NCBI GenBank assembly: GCA_020444505.1
Contig: JAHLKU010000008.1
Location: 1 to 61,846, forward strand
Reading direction: 5' to 3'
DNA length: 61,846 bases
DNA from: Actinomycetota bacterium
GTDB lineage: Bacteria; Actinomycetota; Acidimicrobiia; Spongiisociales; UBA11373
Positions within the stretch are counted from its first letter, which is position 1. Each line of letters begins with the position of its first letter. Made by a program: the position numbers and the translations under genes. The notes beneath the pieces are model-generated. The model had not been told where the DNA came from. It worked only from the letters and a program-made list of their open reading frames with translations, and ran no database searches. Below, piece after piece: positions 40,465-49,467 of this stretch.

Positions 40465-42009
40465 GTGTCGCGGCGCAGCGAGCTCTCCATCTTCAGTTCC
40501 GGGCCCGCCGGGTACCGGCGGCGTCGGCGCGTGCTGCCGGGCGTGAACGTCCGGTTGGTGATGGCGCTGGTGATCCTCGCGTCGCTGGGCATCTCGGCCT
40601 GGAAGCTGATCCCCTCGCTGTTCGAGGGCGAGAAGACCGTCGTGGCCATCCTCGGGACCGACGGGTTCCTGGCCGGGGCCGTGGTGGAGGGCCCCAACGG
40701 GGCGGTCACCTCCGCCGACGACGGCAGCGCCGCCCTCGAGTTCATCGCCCCCGCCACCCTGTACGTGTCGGCGCCCGGCTACGTGGACGGCTCGTTCCCG
40801 ATCGACGAGGTGCCGCTCGACCGGCAACTGCACCTGCAACTGGACCCGATCGTGGTGGCGGGGCGGGTCGTGGCCCCCAACGGCATCGGCGTGGCCGCCG
40901 TCGACGTCACCCTGGGCGACCTCGAGACCACCACCGACGAGTACGGCAACTTCGAGTTCGTCGAGGCACTCGCCGGCGAGGTGACGGCGTCCAAGACGGC
41001 CTGGACCAGCGCCAGCATGCAGTGGGACGGGCGGGCGACCCGCCTCGACCTGACGCTGGAGCCGTTCTTGGTCAAGGGGCTGCGGGTGGACGGCGTCGCC
41101 GCAGGCGACGACGAGAAGTACACCGAGATCCTCCGCATGGCCGAGTCCACCGCCGTCAACACCCTGATCTTCGACACGAAGGACGAGAAGGGCATCGTGC
41201 CCTACCTGTCCAACGTGCAGGAGGCGCGCGACATCGGGGCCGTCGCCGACCGCTACAGCCCCCGCGACGCGGTGGCCGCCGCCCACGAGCGCGGGCTCTA
41301 CACCATCACCCGCATCGTCACGTTCCAGGATCCGGTGCGGGCGCCGGTGCGCGACGACCTGGCGCTCCACACCACCTCGGGCGACATCTGGCGCACCGTG
41401 CAGGGCCTGGGGTGGATGGACCCCACCGACCGGGAGGCGTGGGAGTACCCGCTCGCCCTGGCCGCGGAGGCATGCGAGATCGGCTTCGACGAGATCCAGT
41501 TCGACTACGTCCGGTTCCCCACCGACGGCGACCTCAGCATCGTGGTCTACGACGAGCCGACGGACTCGGCCGCCGACCGTATCGGGACGGTCTCGGCGTT
41601 CCTGCAGGAGGCCCGCAGCCGCCTCCACGACCAGGGCTGTGCCGTGTCCGCCGACGTGTTCGCCATCATCCTGTCGGTGCCCGACGACCAGATGCTCGGC
41701 CAGCACGTCGAGGAACTGTCGTGGTCGGTGGATGCGATCTCGCCCATGATCTACCCGAGCCACTACGGCTCCGGGTGGCTGGGGCTGGACGTGCCCAACG
41801 ACCACCCGGACGTGGTCATCGGCAACGCCCTCGACGGCGGCATCCCCCGCCTGGCGGGCGGGGCGGTGATGCGGCCGTGGATCCAGGGCTGGGGCTACAG
41901 CGAGGCGCAACTGGAGGGGAGCATCGCCGAGGCCGAGCAACGCGGGGTCGGGTGGATGCTGTGGCACTCCAGCAGCGACCACATGAAGGAAGCGCTGCCG
42001 CTGGAGTAG
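40465..42009 (+). CDS. DUF4015 putative glycoside hydrolase with N-terminal carboxypeptidase-regulatory-like domains
   Basis: TM anchor; NTLIFDTKDEKGIVPYLSN; CEIGFDEIQFDYVRFPTDGDL; AISPMIYPSHYGSGWLG. Confidence 0.85.
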   Translation: MSRRSELSIFSSGPAGYRRRRRVLPGVNVRLVMALVILASLGISAWKLIPSLFEGEKTVVAILGTDGFLAGAVVEGPNGAVTSADDGSAALEFIAPATLYVSAPGYVDGSFPIDEVPLDRQLHLQLDPIVVAGRVVAPNGIGVAAVDVTLGDLETTTDEYGNFEFVEALAGEVTASKTAWTSASMQWDGRATRLDLTLEPFLVKGLRVDGVAAGDDEKYTEILRMAESTAVNTLIFDTKDEKGIVPYLSNVQEARDIGAVADRYSPRDAVAAAHERGLYTITRIVTFQDPVRAPVRDDLALHTTSGDIWRTVQGLGWMDPTDREAWEYPLALAAEACEIGFDEIQFDYVRFPTDGDLSIVVYDEPTDSAADRIGTVSAFLQEARSRLHDQGCAVSADVFAIILSVPDDQMLGQHVEELSWSVDAISPMIYPSHYGSGWLGLDVPNDHPDVVIGNALDGGIPRLAGGAVMRPWIQGWGYSEAQLEGSIAEAEQRGVGWMLWHSSSDHMKEALPLE

Positions 42010-42016
42010 CCCCCCG

Positions 42017-43267
42017 TCAGCCGAGCCACCGCAGGAACCAGGCGGCCGCCAGCTCGCACACCCGCGCCAGCGCGCCCGGCTCCTCGAACAGGTGCCCGGC
42101 GCCCGGCACCACCGCCAGTTCGGCCCGCTCACCCAGGCCCCGCCGGGCGTCCTCGTTGAGCCCCACCACCGCCCCGTCCTCGCCGCCGACGATCAGCAGC
42201 ACCGGGGCCGCGACGGCGTCGAAGGACGGTTCGGCCAGGTCGGGGCGCCCGCCCCGGGACACGATCGCCGCCACGTCGTCGCGGCCGGCCGCCGCCGTCA
42301 GGGCGGCCGCCGCCCCGGTGCTGCTGCCGAAGTAGCAGGCCGGCAGGCGGGCCGCCCTCGGGGGCAGGTGGTCGTGCGCCGCGCCCAGGCGGGCGCCCAG
42401 TAGCGGGATGTCGAACACCCTCGCCCGGTCGCCGGCCTCGGCCGGGGTCAGCAGGTCGAAGAGCAGCGTCCCGAGCCCGGCGCGCTGCAGGGAGGCGGCG
42501 ACGGCCCGGTTGCGCGGGCTGAGCCGGCTGCTGCCGCTGCCGTGGGCGAACAGGACCACCCCCTTCGCCCCGGCCGGCACCGCCAGCGTGCCCGGCAGCA
42601 CCACGCCGCCGGCGGGGATCTCCACCTCCTCGGGAGCCGGCAGGGCGGCCGCCAGGGCGGCCAGCACCTCGTCGTCGGTGGTCTGGCGGAAGTCCCGGTA
42701 CGACGCACCCACCCCCAGCAGCATCGTCGGCGCCTCGACGCACACCAGGTCGTCCACCAGGCCGCGCATCTCGGCGGCCGTGTCTGCGGCGCCCACCGGC
42801 ACCGCCAGGATCACCCGCCCGGCGCCTCTGCGCCGCGCCGAGTCCACCGCGGCGCGCGCCGTGTAGCCGGTCGCCAGGCCGTCGTCCACCACCACGGCGT
42901 CCCTGCCCTCCAGCGGCACGGGCGGGGCATCGCCCCGGTAGGCGGTCCGGCGGCGATCCAGTTCGGCGTGCTCGCGGCGGATCACCTCGTCCAGGTGGCG
43001 GCGGCTCACCCCGAGCCTGCGGATCAGGTCCTCGTTGAGGACCGTCACCCCGGACTCGGCGACCGCCCCGATGCCGAGCTCCGGGTTGCCGGGCGCCCCC
43101 AGCTTGCGCACCACCACCACGTCGAGCGGGGCCTGCAGCGCCCTCGCCACCCCGGCGGCGACGATCACCCCGCCGCGGGGCAGGCCGAGGACGACGGCGT
43201 CGCCGTAGCCGCGCCCCACCATCGCCCTGCCCAGGACCTCCCCGGCGTGCACCCGGTCGGTGAACAT
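42017..43267 (-). CDS. Phosphoribosyltransferase-dienelactone hydrolase fusion protein
   Basis: N-terminal VVLGLPRGGVIVAAGVARAL...VVVDDGLATGYTARAAVDSARR PRTase; C-terminal alpha/beta hydrolase (VLFAHGSGSSRLSPRNRAVA). Confidence 0.88.
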   Translation of the reverse strand: MFTDRVHAGEVLGRAMVGRGYGDAVVLGLPRGGVIVAAGVARALQAPLDVVVVRKLGAPGNPELGIGAVAESGVTVLNEDLIRRLGVSRRHLDEVIRREHAELDRRRTAYRGDAPPVPLEGRDAVVVDDGLATGYTARAAVDSARRRGAGRVILAVPVGAADTAAEMRGLVDDLVCVEAPTMLLGVGASYRDFRQTTDDEVLAALAAALPAPEEVEIPAGGVVLPGTLAVPAGAKGVVLFAHGSGSSRLSPRNRAVAASLQRAGLGTLLFDLLTPAEAGDRARVFDIPLLGARLGAAHDHLPPRAARLPACYFGSSTGAAAALTAAAGRDDVAAIVSRGGRPDLAEPSFDAVAAPVLLIVGGEDGAVVGLNEDARRGLGERAELAVVPGAGHLFEEPGALARVCELAAAWFLRWLG

Positions 43268-43567
43268 GCCCCCACCGTGGCAGCCGGGGGCCTCCCCGTC
43301 CAGGGGAGGAGGTCCCGCCCGGGACCCGAATGGTGACCTTTGCCCCTATTGGCGCCGCGCCGGCCGGTGCCACACTGGCGCCACATCTGAGGGGAACCCT
43401 CTCCTGTTTTCCCCGGCGACGGGGAGCGTGGCTTGGGGCCGGGTCGTAGGGCTGAGCACACAGCACCCCCTCCTGTGAGCGTCCGAGGTCCTCGCCCGGC
43501 CCCAACATCGTGTTCGGGCCGGCCGGGCCCCGGCGCCACCGGGGTGGCGCTCAGGCGGGCCGGGCGT

Positions 43568-43792
43568 TCACGCCTTGACGATCACGAACGACTGTGCGCC
43601 GTCTGTCTCGAAGGTCTCCTTGAGGTCGTACCCCATGTCGTCCACCCACGCCGGCACGTCGACGGCCGCCATGGGGTCGGTGGTCACCAGCTCGATGCTC
43701 TCGCCGATCCCGGCACGCCGCAGGGCCTCCGAGGCCCTGAGGATGGGGATCGGGCAGCGGGCATCGCGCACTTCGATGCGCTGATCGGCCAC
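43568..43792 (-). CDS. tusA: TusA-family sulfurtransferase (second copy)
   Basis: GTG start after GGGAGGAACC; VRDARCPIPILRASEALRRAGIGESIELVTTDP (CPxP). Confidence 0.85.
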   Translation of the reverse strand: MADQRIEVRDARCPIPILRASEALRRAGIGESIELVTTDPMAAVDVPAWVDDMGYDLKETFETDGAQSFVIVKA

Positions 43793-43896
43793 GGTTCCTC
43801 CCTCGTCCGGGGCGACTCCGCATGCCCCGTGTCCCGCGGAGTGTCGCATACGGGCCGGGGGTGTCAAGCACCTCCCGCCACCCCGGCGGAGGGTGC

Positions 43897-45273
43897 TCAG
43901 ACCGGCTGCAGGCGAGCGGTGAAGTGGCGCAGCCAGGGCGCCGACTCGACGATCCGGTATCCGCCGATCGAGGGGGCCCGTTCGGCCACCGCGAGGATCA
44001 CCTCCGCCACGTAGTCGATGTGGCTCTGGGTGTAGGTGCGGCGTGGGATGGCGAGGCGGACGAGTTCCATGGCCGCCGGCTCCTCGGTGCCGTCGGGCTG
44101 GGGACGGCCGAACATGAGCGAGCCGATCTCCACCCCCCGCACGCCGCCGTCCCGGTACAGCTCCACCGCCAGCGCCTGGGCCGGGTACTGCGACGGCGGG
44201 ATGTGGGGCAGCAGCGTCCTGGCGTCCAGGTACACGGCGTGGCCCCCGGGGGGCTTGACGATGGGCACGCCGGCGGCGTCCGCCTTCTCCGCCAGGTATG
44301 CCGTCGAGCGGATGCGGTAGCGGAGGTACTCCTCCTCGAGCACCTCCTCGAGGCCGCGGGCGATCGCCTCCAGGTCGCGGCCGGCGAGGCCGCCGTAGGT
44401 GGGGAACCCCTCGGTGAGGATCAGCAGGTTGCGGCACCGCCCCGCCAGTTCCTCGTCGTGCATGGCGAGGAACCCGCCGATGTTGGCGAGCCCGTCCTTC
44501 TTGGCCGAGAAGGTGGCGCCCTCGGCGAGGGAGAACATCTCCCGTGCGATCTCCCGGGGGGTCTTGTCGGCGTAGCCCGGCTCGCGCAGCTTGATGAACC
44601 ATGCGTTCTCGGCGAAGCGGCACGCGTCCAGGAACAGGGGGATGCCGTGGCGGTCGCACACCGCGCGCACCTCCCGCAGGTTCTCCATGGACACCGGCTG
44701 GCCCCCGCCCGAGTTGTTCGTCACGGTGACCATCACCATCGGCACCCGCTCCGCCCCCACGTCGGCGATGACGGCCTCGAGGCGCTCGACGTCCAGGTTC
44801 CCCTTGAACGGGTGCTCGGACGCCGGGTCCCGGCCTTCGGCGATCACCAGGTCGAGCGCCTCGGCGCCCTGGTACTCGATGTTGGCCCGCGTGGTGTCGA
44901 AGTGGGTGTTGTTGGGGACGACGTCCCCCTCCCGCACCGCCTCGGCGAACAGGATGCGCTCGGCCGCCCTCCCCTGGTGCGTAGGGATCATCTGCGGCAT
45001 GTCGGTGAGTTCGCACACCACCTCCCGCAGCCGGTACCACGACCGGCTGCCGGCGTACGACTCGTCGCCCACCATCATCGCCGCCCACTGGGCGTCCGAC
45101 ATCGAGCCGGTGCCCGAGTCGGTGAGGAGATCGATGATCACCTCGTCGGCGTGCAGGTTGAACAGGTTGTAGCCGGCCCGCTCCAGGGCCGCCTCCCGCT
45201 CGGCGGCGGACGGCAGGGCGATCTCCTGCACGGAGTGGATGCGGAACGGTTCGATGATCGTCCGGTACGGCAC
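43897..45273 (-). CDS. tnaA: Tryptophanase / tyrosine phenol-lyase family (tryptophanase-like)
   Basis: DSGTGSMSDAQWAAMMVGDESYAGSRSWY; FSAKKDGLANIGG PLP lysine; LPHIPPSQYPAQALAVELYRDGGVRGVEIGS. Confidence 0.85.
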   Translation of the reverse strand: MPYRTIIEPFRIHSVQEIALPSAAEREAALERAGYNLFNLHADEVIIDLLTDSGTGSMSDAQWAAMMVGDESYAGSRSWYRLREVVCELTDMPQMIPTHQGRAAERILFAEAVREGDVVPNNTHFDTTRANIEYQGAEALDLVIAEGRDPASEHPFKGNLDVERLEAVIADVGAERVPMVMVTVTNNSGGGQPVSMENLREVRAVCDRHGIPLFLDACRFAENAWFIKLREPGYADKTPREIAREMFSLAEGATFSAKKDGLANIGGFLAMHDEELAGRCRNLLILTEGFPTYGGLAGRDLEAIARGLEEVLEEEYLRYRIRSTAYLAEKADAAGVPIVKPPGGHAVYLDARTLLPHIPPSQYPAQALAVELYRDGGVRGVEIGSLMFGRPQPDGTEEPAAMELVRLAIPRRTYTQSHIDYVAEVILAVAERAPSIGGYRIVESAPWLRHFTARLQPV

Positions 45274-45353
45274 GGCGGCACCCCTTGTCGGCGGCTACCA
45301 CCCGACACTACGCGGGCACGGGCATCCCTCCGGCCGCGGTGGCGGCCCGCCGG

Positions 45354-45518
45354 TCAGGACTCCTCGTCGGTGTCCTCGCCCTCCTGCAGGCCCTTGCGCA
45401 GCTCACGGGCCGAGCGGCCGATGGAGCGTGCCAGGTCGGGCAGCTTGGCCGCTCCGAAGAACAGCACCAGCACCCCGGCGATCACCAGCAGTTCGCCGGC
45501 TCCCAGTTGACGGAACAT
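45354..45518 (-). CDS. tatA: Sec-independent translocase TatA (54 aa)
   Basis: Read directly: MFRQLGAGELLVIAGVLVLFFGAAKLPDLARSIGRSARELRKGLQEGEDTDEES. Not in the ORF track (<60 aa). Canonical TM-FG-amphipathic helix. Confidence 0.92.
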   Translation of the reverse strand: MFRQLGAGELLVIAGVLVLFFGAAKLPDLARSIGRSARELRKGLQEGEDTDEES

Positions 45519-45537
45519 GCCTCCTCCTCTCCCCCGC

Positions 45538-46596
45538 TCACCCTGTGACCGCGGCCGCCACGGCGGCGGCCAGGTCGGAGGGGGCGAGGCCGGGCGCTTC
45601 TACGCTCCCGGTCCGGTACACCTCTTCGAAACGGTCCTCGAGCGCCCCGGGTTCCACCCCGCGGGCCGCGGCCTCCAGATCGCCGACGGCGGTGGCCGGC
45701 AGGATCGTGAAATCGCCGGTCAGCGCCAGGTCGTCGATGGCACCCTCCCGCAGCCGGGCGGTCACGCGGACCAGGCCGGCCGGGGTCTTCAACGCCCCTT
45801 CGACCACGTGGACGTCCTGGTGGATCTTGACGCCGGCGGCCTTCGCCGGGCGCTGCTGCAGCACCCACGCCGGGTCGGCGAACCGCTCGTCCAGTCGGGC
45901 GGCGATGCGCTCCTCCTCGGCGGTGAGCCCGCCCGGCACCAGGGCGCCGCCCAGCGCTTTGGCGCATCGGGAGAGGTAGGCGTCCACCACCGCGGCGCGG
46001 TCGGCGTCGACCAGGTCGGCGACGGTCACCATGTACTCCGTCAGGCTCTCGAGCACCTTGTCGCGCATCTTCTCCGAGGGCACCTTGAGCACCTCGGCCA
46101 TGGTGCGGCGGTCGAAGTCGAGCATCAGGCTGCCCACCAGCACGAGTGCGTCGCCGATCTGGGCGGCGCCGGTGCCGCCGATCTTGCGGCCGCCGACGTG
46201 GACGTCGTTGACGGGCCGCAGGTAGGCGTCGATGCCCAGGTCCCGGTAGGCCTCGACGAGCGGGGCGATGTAGGCGGCGTAGCGGTCCTCGAGGCGGCCC
46301 GGCACCCGTGACGGGTGGACCACCCATTGCACGAACACCTGGTCGTCGTCCAGGTACACGGCGCCGCCGCCCACCTCCCGCCGGTACACGGGCAGGCCGA
46401 GCGCCTCGCAGCGCGCCAGGTCCACCTCCTGTTCGGCGTCCTGGTGGAACCCGACGCAGACGTAGGGGTCGCTCGGCGACACCAGGATCACCGTGTCGGG
46501 GCCGTCGGGCCCCAGGGCCCTCGCCACGGCGTGGTACACGGTCTGGGACCGCACCGCGGGCACCCGGCCCAGGTCGAGCAGCCGCACGTCGCTCAC
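45538..46596 (-). CDS. lplA: Lipoate-protein ligase A family
   Basis: YRREVGGGAVYLDDDQVFVQWVV; NDVHVGGRKIGGTGAAQIGDALVLVGSLMLDFD; GTG start directly after hypC. Confidence 0.88.
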   Translation of the reverse strand: MSDVRLLDLGRVPAVRSQTVYHAVARALGPDGPDTVILVSPSDPYVCVGFHQDAEQEVDLARCEALGLPVYRREVGGGAVYLDDDQVFVQWVVHPSRVPGRLEDRYAAYIAPLVEAYRDLGIDAYLRPVNDVHVGGRKIGGTGAAQIGDALVLVGSLMLDFDRRTMAEVLKVPSEKMRDKVLESLTEYMVTVADLVDADRAAVVDAYLSRCAKALGGALVPGGLTAEEERIAARLDERFADPAWVLQQRPAKAAGVKIHQDVHVVEGALKTPAGLVRVTARLREGAIDDLALTGDFTILPATAVGDLEAAARGVEPGALEDRFEEVYRTGSVEAPGLAPSDLAAAVAAAVTG

Positions 46597-46597
46597 G

Positions 46598-46849
46598 TCA
46601 TCCTCCGATCCTGGGAGGCGACGCCTCCTCCACCTGCCGCAGCACGTCGAGGGTCTCGCGGGCGTCCTCCTCGTCCACCCGGTTGAGGGCGAACCCCATG
46701 TGGGCCATCACGTAGTCGCCCACCTCGGCCTCCGGGACGTAGTCGAGGCGCACCGTGGCGGGGCTGCCGCCCACGTCCACGGTGGCGACGGCGATCCCGA
46801 GTGCGTTGCGCTCGATGGCGGTCACCCGCACCGGCACCGCTATGCACAT
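46598..46849 (-). CDS. hypC: Hydrogenase assembly chaperone HypC
   Basis: MCIAVPVRVTAIERN...GDYVMAHMGFALNRVDEEDARETLDVL. Confidence 0.92.
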   Translation of the reverse strand: MCIAVPVRVTAIERNALGIAVATVDVGGSPATVRLDYVPEAEVGDYVMAHMGFALNRVDEEDARETLDVLRQVEEASPPRIGG

Positions 46850-46879
46850 GGGGGGCCTCCCTCTCCCGGCGCCGTCCGC

Positions 46880-47362
46880 TCAGACACGGGCGTCCTCCTC
46901 CTGCCATGCGGCCACCACCTCGGCGGCGCGATCCACCACCTGCGGGAGCGCCGCCTCGATGGCGACGCTCATCTCGATCCCGATGGACAGGTCCTCGGGC
47001 TGCAGCCCCACCAGGCGCAGCACCGGCGGCAGCTTGCCGCGCACCTGCGCCAGGCCGAGCACCTCCTGCATGGTGATCTGATGCTGGGACATCTTCACCC
47101 CTGCGAACAGCGGGATCTCGTCCCGGTCCATCTCCACCAGCGTGCCGGGAGGCGCGCCGCGGTCCACCGCGTCGAGCACCAGCAGGCGTTCGCACTCCTC
47201 CACCAGCGGCAGCAGGTTCAGACCGAGCACGCCACCGTCGATCGCCTCCACGGGGCCGCCGTCGGGCAGCCGCCCCTCCAGGAGCCGCAGGGCGTGCACG
47301 CCCAGACCCTCGTCCCGGTTCAGGACGTTGCCCACACCCAGGACCACGCTCCGTCCCCTCAT
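46880..47362 (-). CDS. Hydrogenase maturation protease (HyaD/HybD family)
   Basis: VVLGVGNVLNRDEGLGVHALRLLE; VEAIDGGVLGLNLLPLVEECERLLVLDAVD. Confidence 0.92.
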   Translation of the reverse strand: MRGRSVVLGVGNVLNRDEGLGVHALRLLEGRLPDGGPVEAIDGGVLGLNLLPLVEECERLLVLDAVDRGAPPGTLVEMDRDEIPLFAGVKMSQHQITMQEVLGLAQVRGKLPPVLRLVGLQPEDLSIGIEMSVAIEAALPQVVDRAAEVVAAWQEEDARV

Positions 47363-47372
47363 CCGGCGCGTC

Positions 47373-49109
47373 CTAGGTCCAGCAGACATCGAGGCCGGTG
47401 GACGCTTCGCCCACTTGCTCGCCGTCGGCGTCCACCAGGTGGATGGCGCAGGCCATGCACGGGTCGAACGAGTGGATGGTGCGCAGGATCTCGAGCGGCC
47501 ATTCCGGCTTGGCGAGCGTCGTGCCCACCAGCGACGCCTCGTAGGCGCCCGCCTGCCCCTGGGCGTCGCGCGGCGAGGCGTTCCAGGTGGTCGGGACGAC
47601 CATCTGGTAGTTGTCGATCTTGCCGTTGCCGATGACGATCCAGTGCCCGAGTGCGCCGCGCGGCGCCTCCATGAACCCGAAGCCGCGCGCCTTGGACGGC
47701 CACGAGATCGGCTCCCAGCGGTCGCCGTTGTGGGTCTCGGTGTCGCCGGCCTTGATCAGCGCGATCAACTCGCCGTAGAGCGTCCGCAACTGGTCGGCGA
47801 ACACCTTGGTCTCGATGGCCCTGGCGGCGGTGCGCCCGAGCGTGGAGAACACCGCCTCGATCGGGGCGCCCAGCGCGCTGAGGGTGCCGTCCACCAGGTC
47901 GACCGTCTGGTCGTGCCCGGAGGCGTACATCGCCAGCACCCGGGCCAGCGGCCCCACCTCGACGGGCATGCCGTTCCAGCGGGGCGACTTGAGCCACGAG
48001 TACTTCTGGTCCACCTCGAGGTGGTCGTAGGGCGGCTGCGGGCCGGTGAAGTTGAACGTCGTCTCACCCTCCCAGGGGTGGAGCCCCTGGGCATCGCCGC
48101 CGCCGTACTCGTACCAGGAGTGGGCGATGAACTCCTGCATCTTGTCCATGTCGTTGGGGTCGGGCTCGGTCATCCCGGCCAGGTCCCGGCCCACGATCAG
48201 CGACCGGGGCACCACGAACTTCGACGTGTCGGAGTGGTCCACGCCCGGCAGCTCGCCCCAGGTGAGGAAGTTGCCGAGGCCCTCGCCGAGCCCGGCGTAG
48301 TCCAGGTAGTAGGGGGCGATGGCGAGCACGTCCGGCAGGTACACCTGGTCGACGAAGTCGATGATCCGGGTGATCGAGTCGGAGATGATCGCCAGCCGCT
48401 CGGCGTTCAGCGCCGTGTCGCTGTCCAGGTCGATGGGCATCGGCACGCCGCCGACCACGAAGTTGGGGTGCGGGTTCTTGCCGCCGAAGATCGTGTGGAT
48501 CTTGGTGACGTGGCGCTGCCAGTCGAGGGCCTCCAGGTAGTGCGCCACCGCCAGCAGGTTCACCTCGGGCGGCAGCTTGTAGGCCGGGTGGCCCCAGTAG
48601 GCGTTGGCGAAGATCGACAACTGGCCGCTGTCGACGATCGCCTGCACCTTGGCCTGCACGTCGGCGAAGTAGCCGGGCGACGAGTTGGGCCACGGCGAGA
48701 TCGCCTGCTGGATCTCGGAGGTCCCCTTGGGATCGGCGCGGAGCGCGTCCACCACGTCCACCCAGTCGAGGGCGTGCAGGTGGTAGAAGTGCATCACGTG
48801 GTCGTGCACGTACTGCTGGGCGATCATCAGGTTCCTGATGACGTTGGCGGCCGACGGGATCTGGATCCCGAGGGCGTCCTCCACCGAGCGGATCGATGCG
48901 AACGAGTGCACCGTGGTGCACACCCCGCAGGCGCGCTGGGCGAACGCCCATGCGTCGCGCGGGTCCCGCCCCTCGAGGATGACTTCGATGCCGCGCACCA
49001 TCGTGCCCGAGGAGTACGCCTCGGTGATCACGCTGTTGGCATCGACCTCGGCCTCGATGCGGAGATGTCCTTCGATCCTGGTGATCGGGTCGACGACGAG
49101 TCTTGCCAC
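47373..49109 (-). CDS. [NiFe]-hydrogenase large subunit (group 1 type)
   Basis: DPITRIEGHLRIE; RACGVCTTVHSFASIRSVEDA (L1); SFDPCMACAIH (L2) followed by a 21-aa cleavable tail. Confidence 0.95.
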   Translation of the reverse strand: MARLVVDPITRIEGHLRIEAEVDANSVITEAYSSGTMVRGIEVILEGRDPRDAWAFAQRACGVCTTVHSFASIRSVEDALGIQIPSAANVIRNLMIAQQYVHDHVMHFYHLHALDWVDVVDALRADPKGTSEIQQAISPWPNSSPGYFADVQAKVQAIVDSGQLSIFANAYWGHPAYKLPPEVNLLAVAHYLEALDWQRHVTKIHTIFGGKNPHPNFVVGGVPMPIDLDSDTALNAERLAIISDSITRIIDFVDQVYLPDVLAIAPYYLDYAGLGEGLGNFLTWGELPGVDHSDTSKFVVPRSLIVGRDLAGMTEPDPNDMDKMQEFIAHSWYEYGGGDAQGLHPWEGETTFNFTGPQPPYDHLEVDQKYSWLKSPRWNGMPVEVGPLARVLAMYASGHDQTVDLVDGTLSALGAPIEAVFSTLGRTAARAIETKVFADQLRTLYGELIALIKAGDTETHNGDRWEPISWPSKARGFGFMEAPRGALGHWIVIGNGKIDNYQMVVPTTWNASPRDAQGQAGAYEASLVGTTLAKPEWPLEILRTIHSFDPCMACAIHLVDADGEQVGEASTGLDVCWT

Positions 49110-49118
49110 GGCGTCCTC

Positions 49119-49439
49119 CTACTGCTCACGAAGCCACGCCAGGGCCTCGTCCTCGGTTGCGGCGAACTTCACCGGGTGCGTGTAGTAGCTCTCGGGGATG
49201 TCGATCTCCGAGGGGTCGAGGTCTGCGCCGAACACGGCGGCCGTCGGCATCATCGGCCGGAAGTGGGCGATGTGCCGGGCGCATTCCTCCCCGGTGGTTC
49301 CGGTCAGGTCGATCAGGAGCTTCCCCCGGTAGTCGTGGAGGAAGTGCGCCAGCATCTGGACGTCCTCCGACGAGAGCGTCCCGGTGTGGCGGCACCGCAT
49401 GATCCCCTTCTCGACGGGGGTCAGGGTGAAAGATGTCAT
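49119..49439 (-). CDS. STAS/SpoIIAA-like small protein within the hydrogenase operon
   Basis: GIMRCRHTGTLSSEDVQMLAHFLHDYRGKLLIDLTGTTGEECARHIAHFRPMMPTAAVFGAD; located between isp2 and the large-subunit gene. Confidence 0.7.
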   Translation of the reverse strand: MTSFTLTPVEKGIMRCRHTGTLSSEDVQMLAHFLHDYRGKLLIDLTGTTGEECARHIAHFRPMMPTAAVFGADLDPSEIDIPESYYTHPVKFAATEDEALAWLREQ

Positions 49440-49467
49440 GTCTGCTCTCCCTTGCGCGTCGCGGGGG

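Noticed and set aside
43380-43510. Assignment of the structured intergenic segment to a known RNA (6C RNA, cobalamin or c-di-AMP riboswitch, SRP RNA)
   Set aside because: Conserved cores of these families could not be matched by eye; kept only as an unassigned structured candidate.
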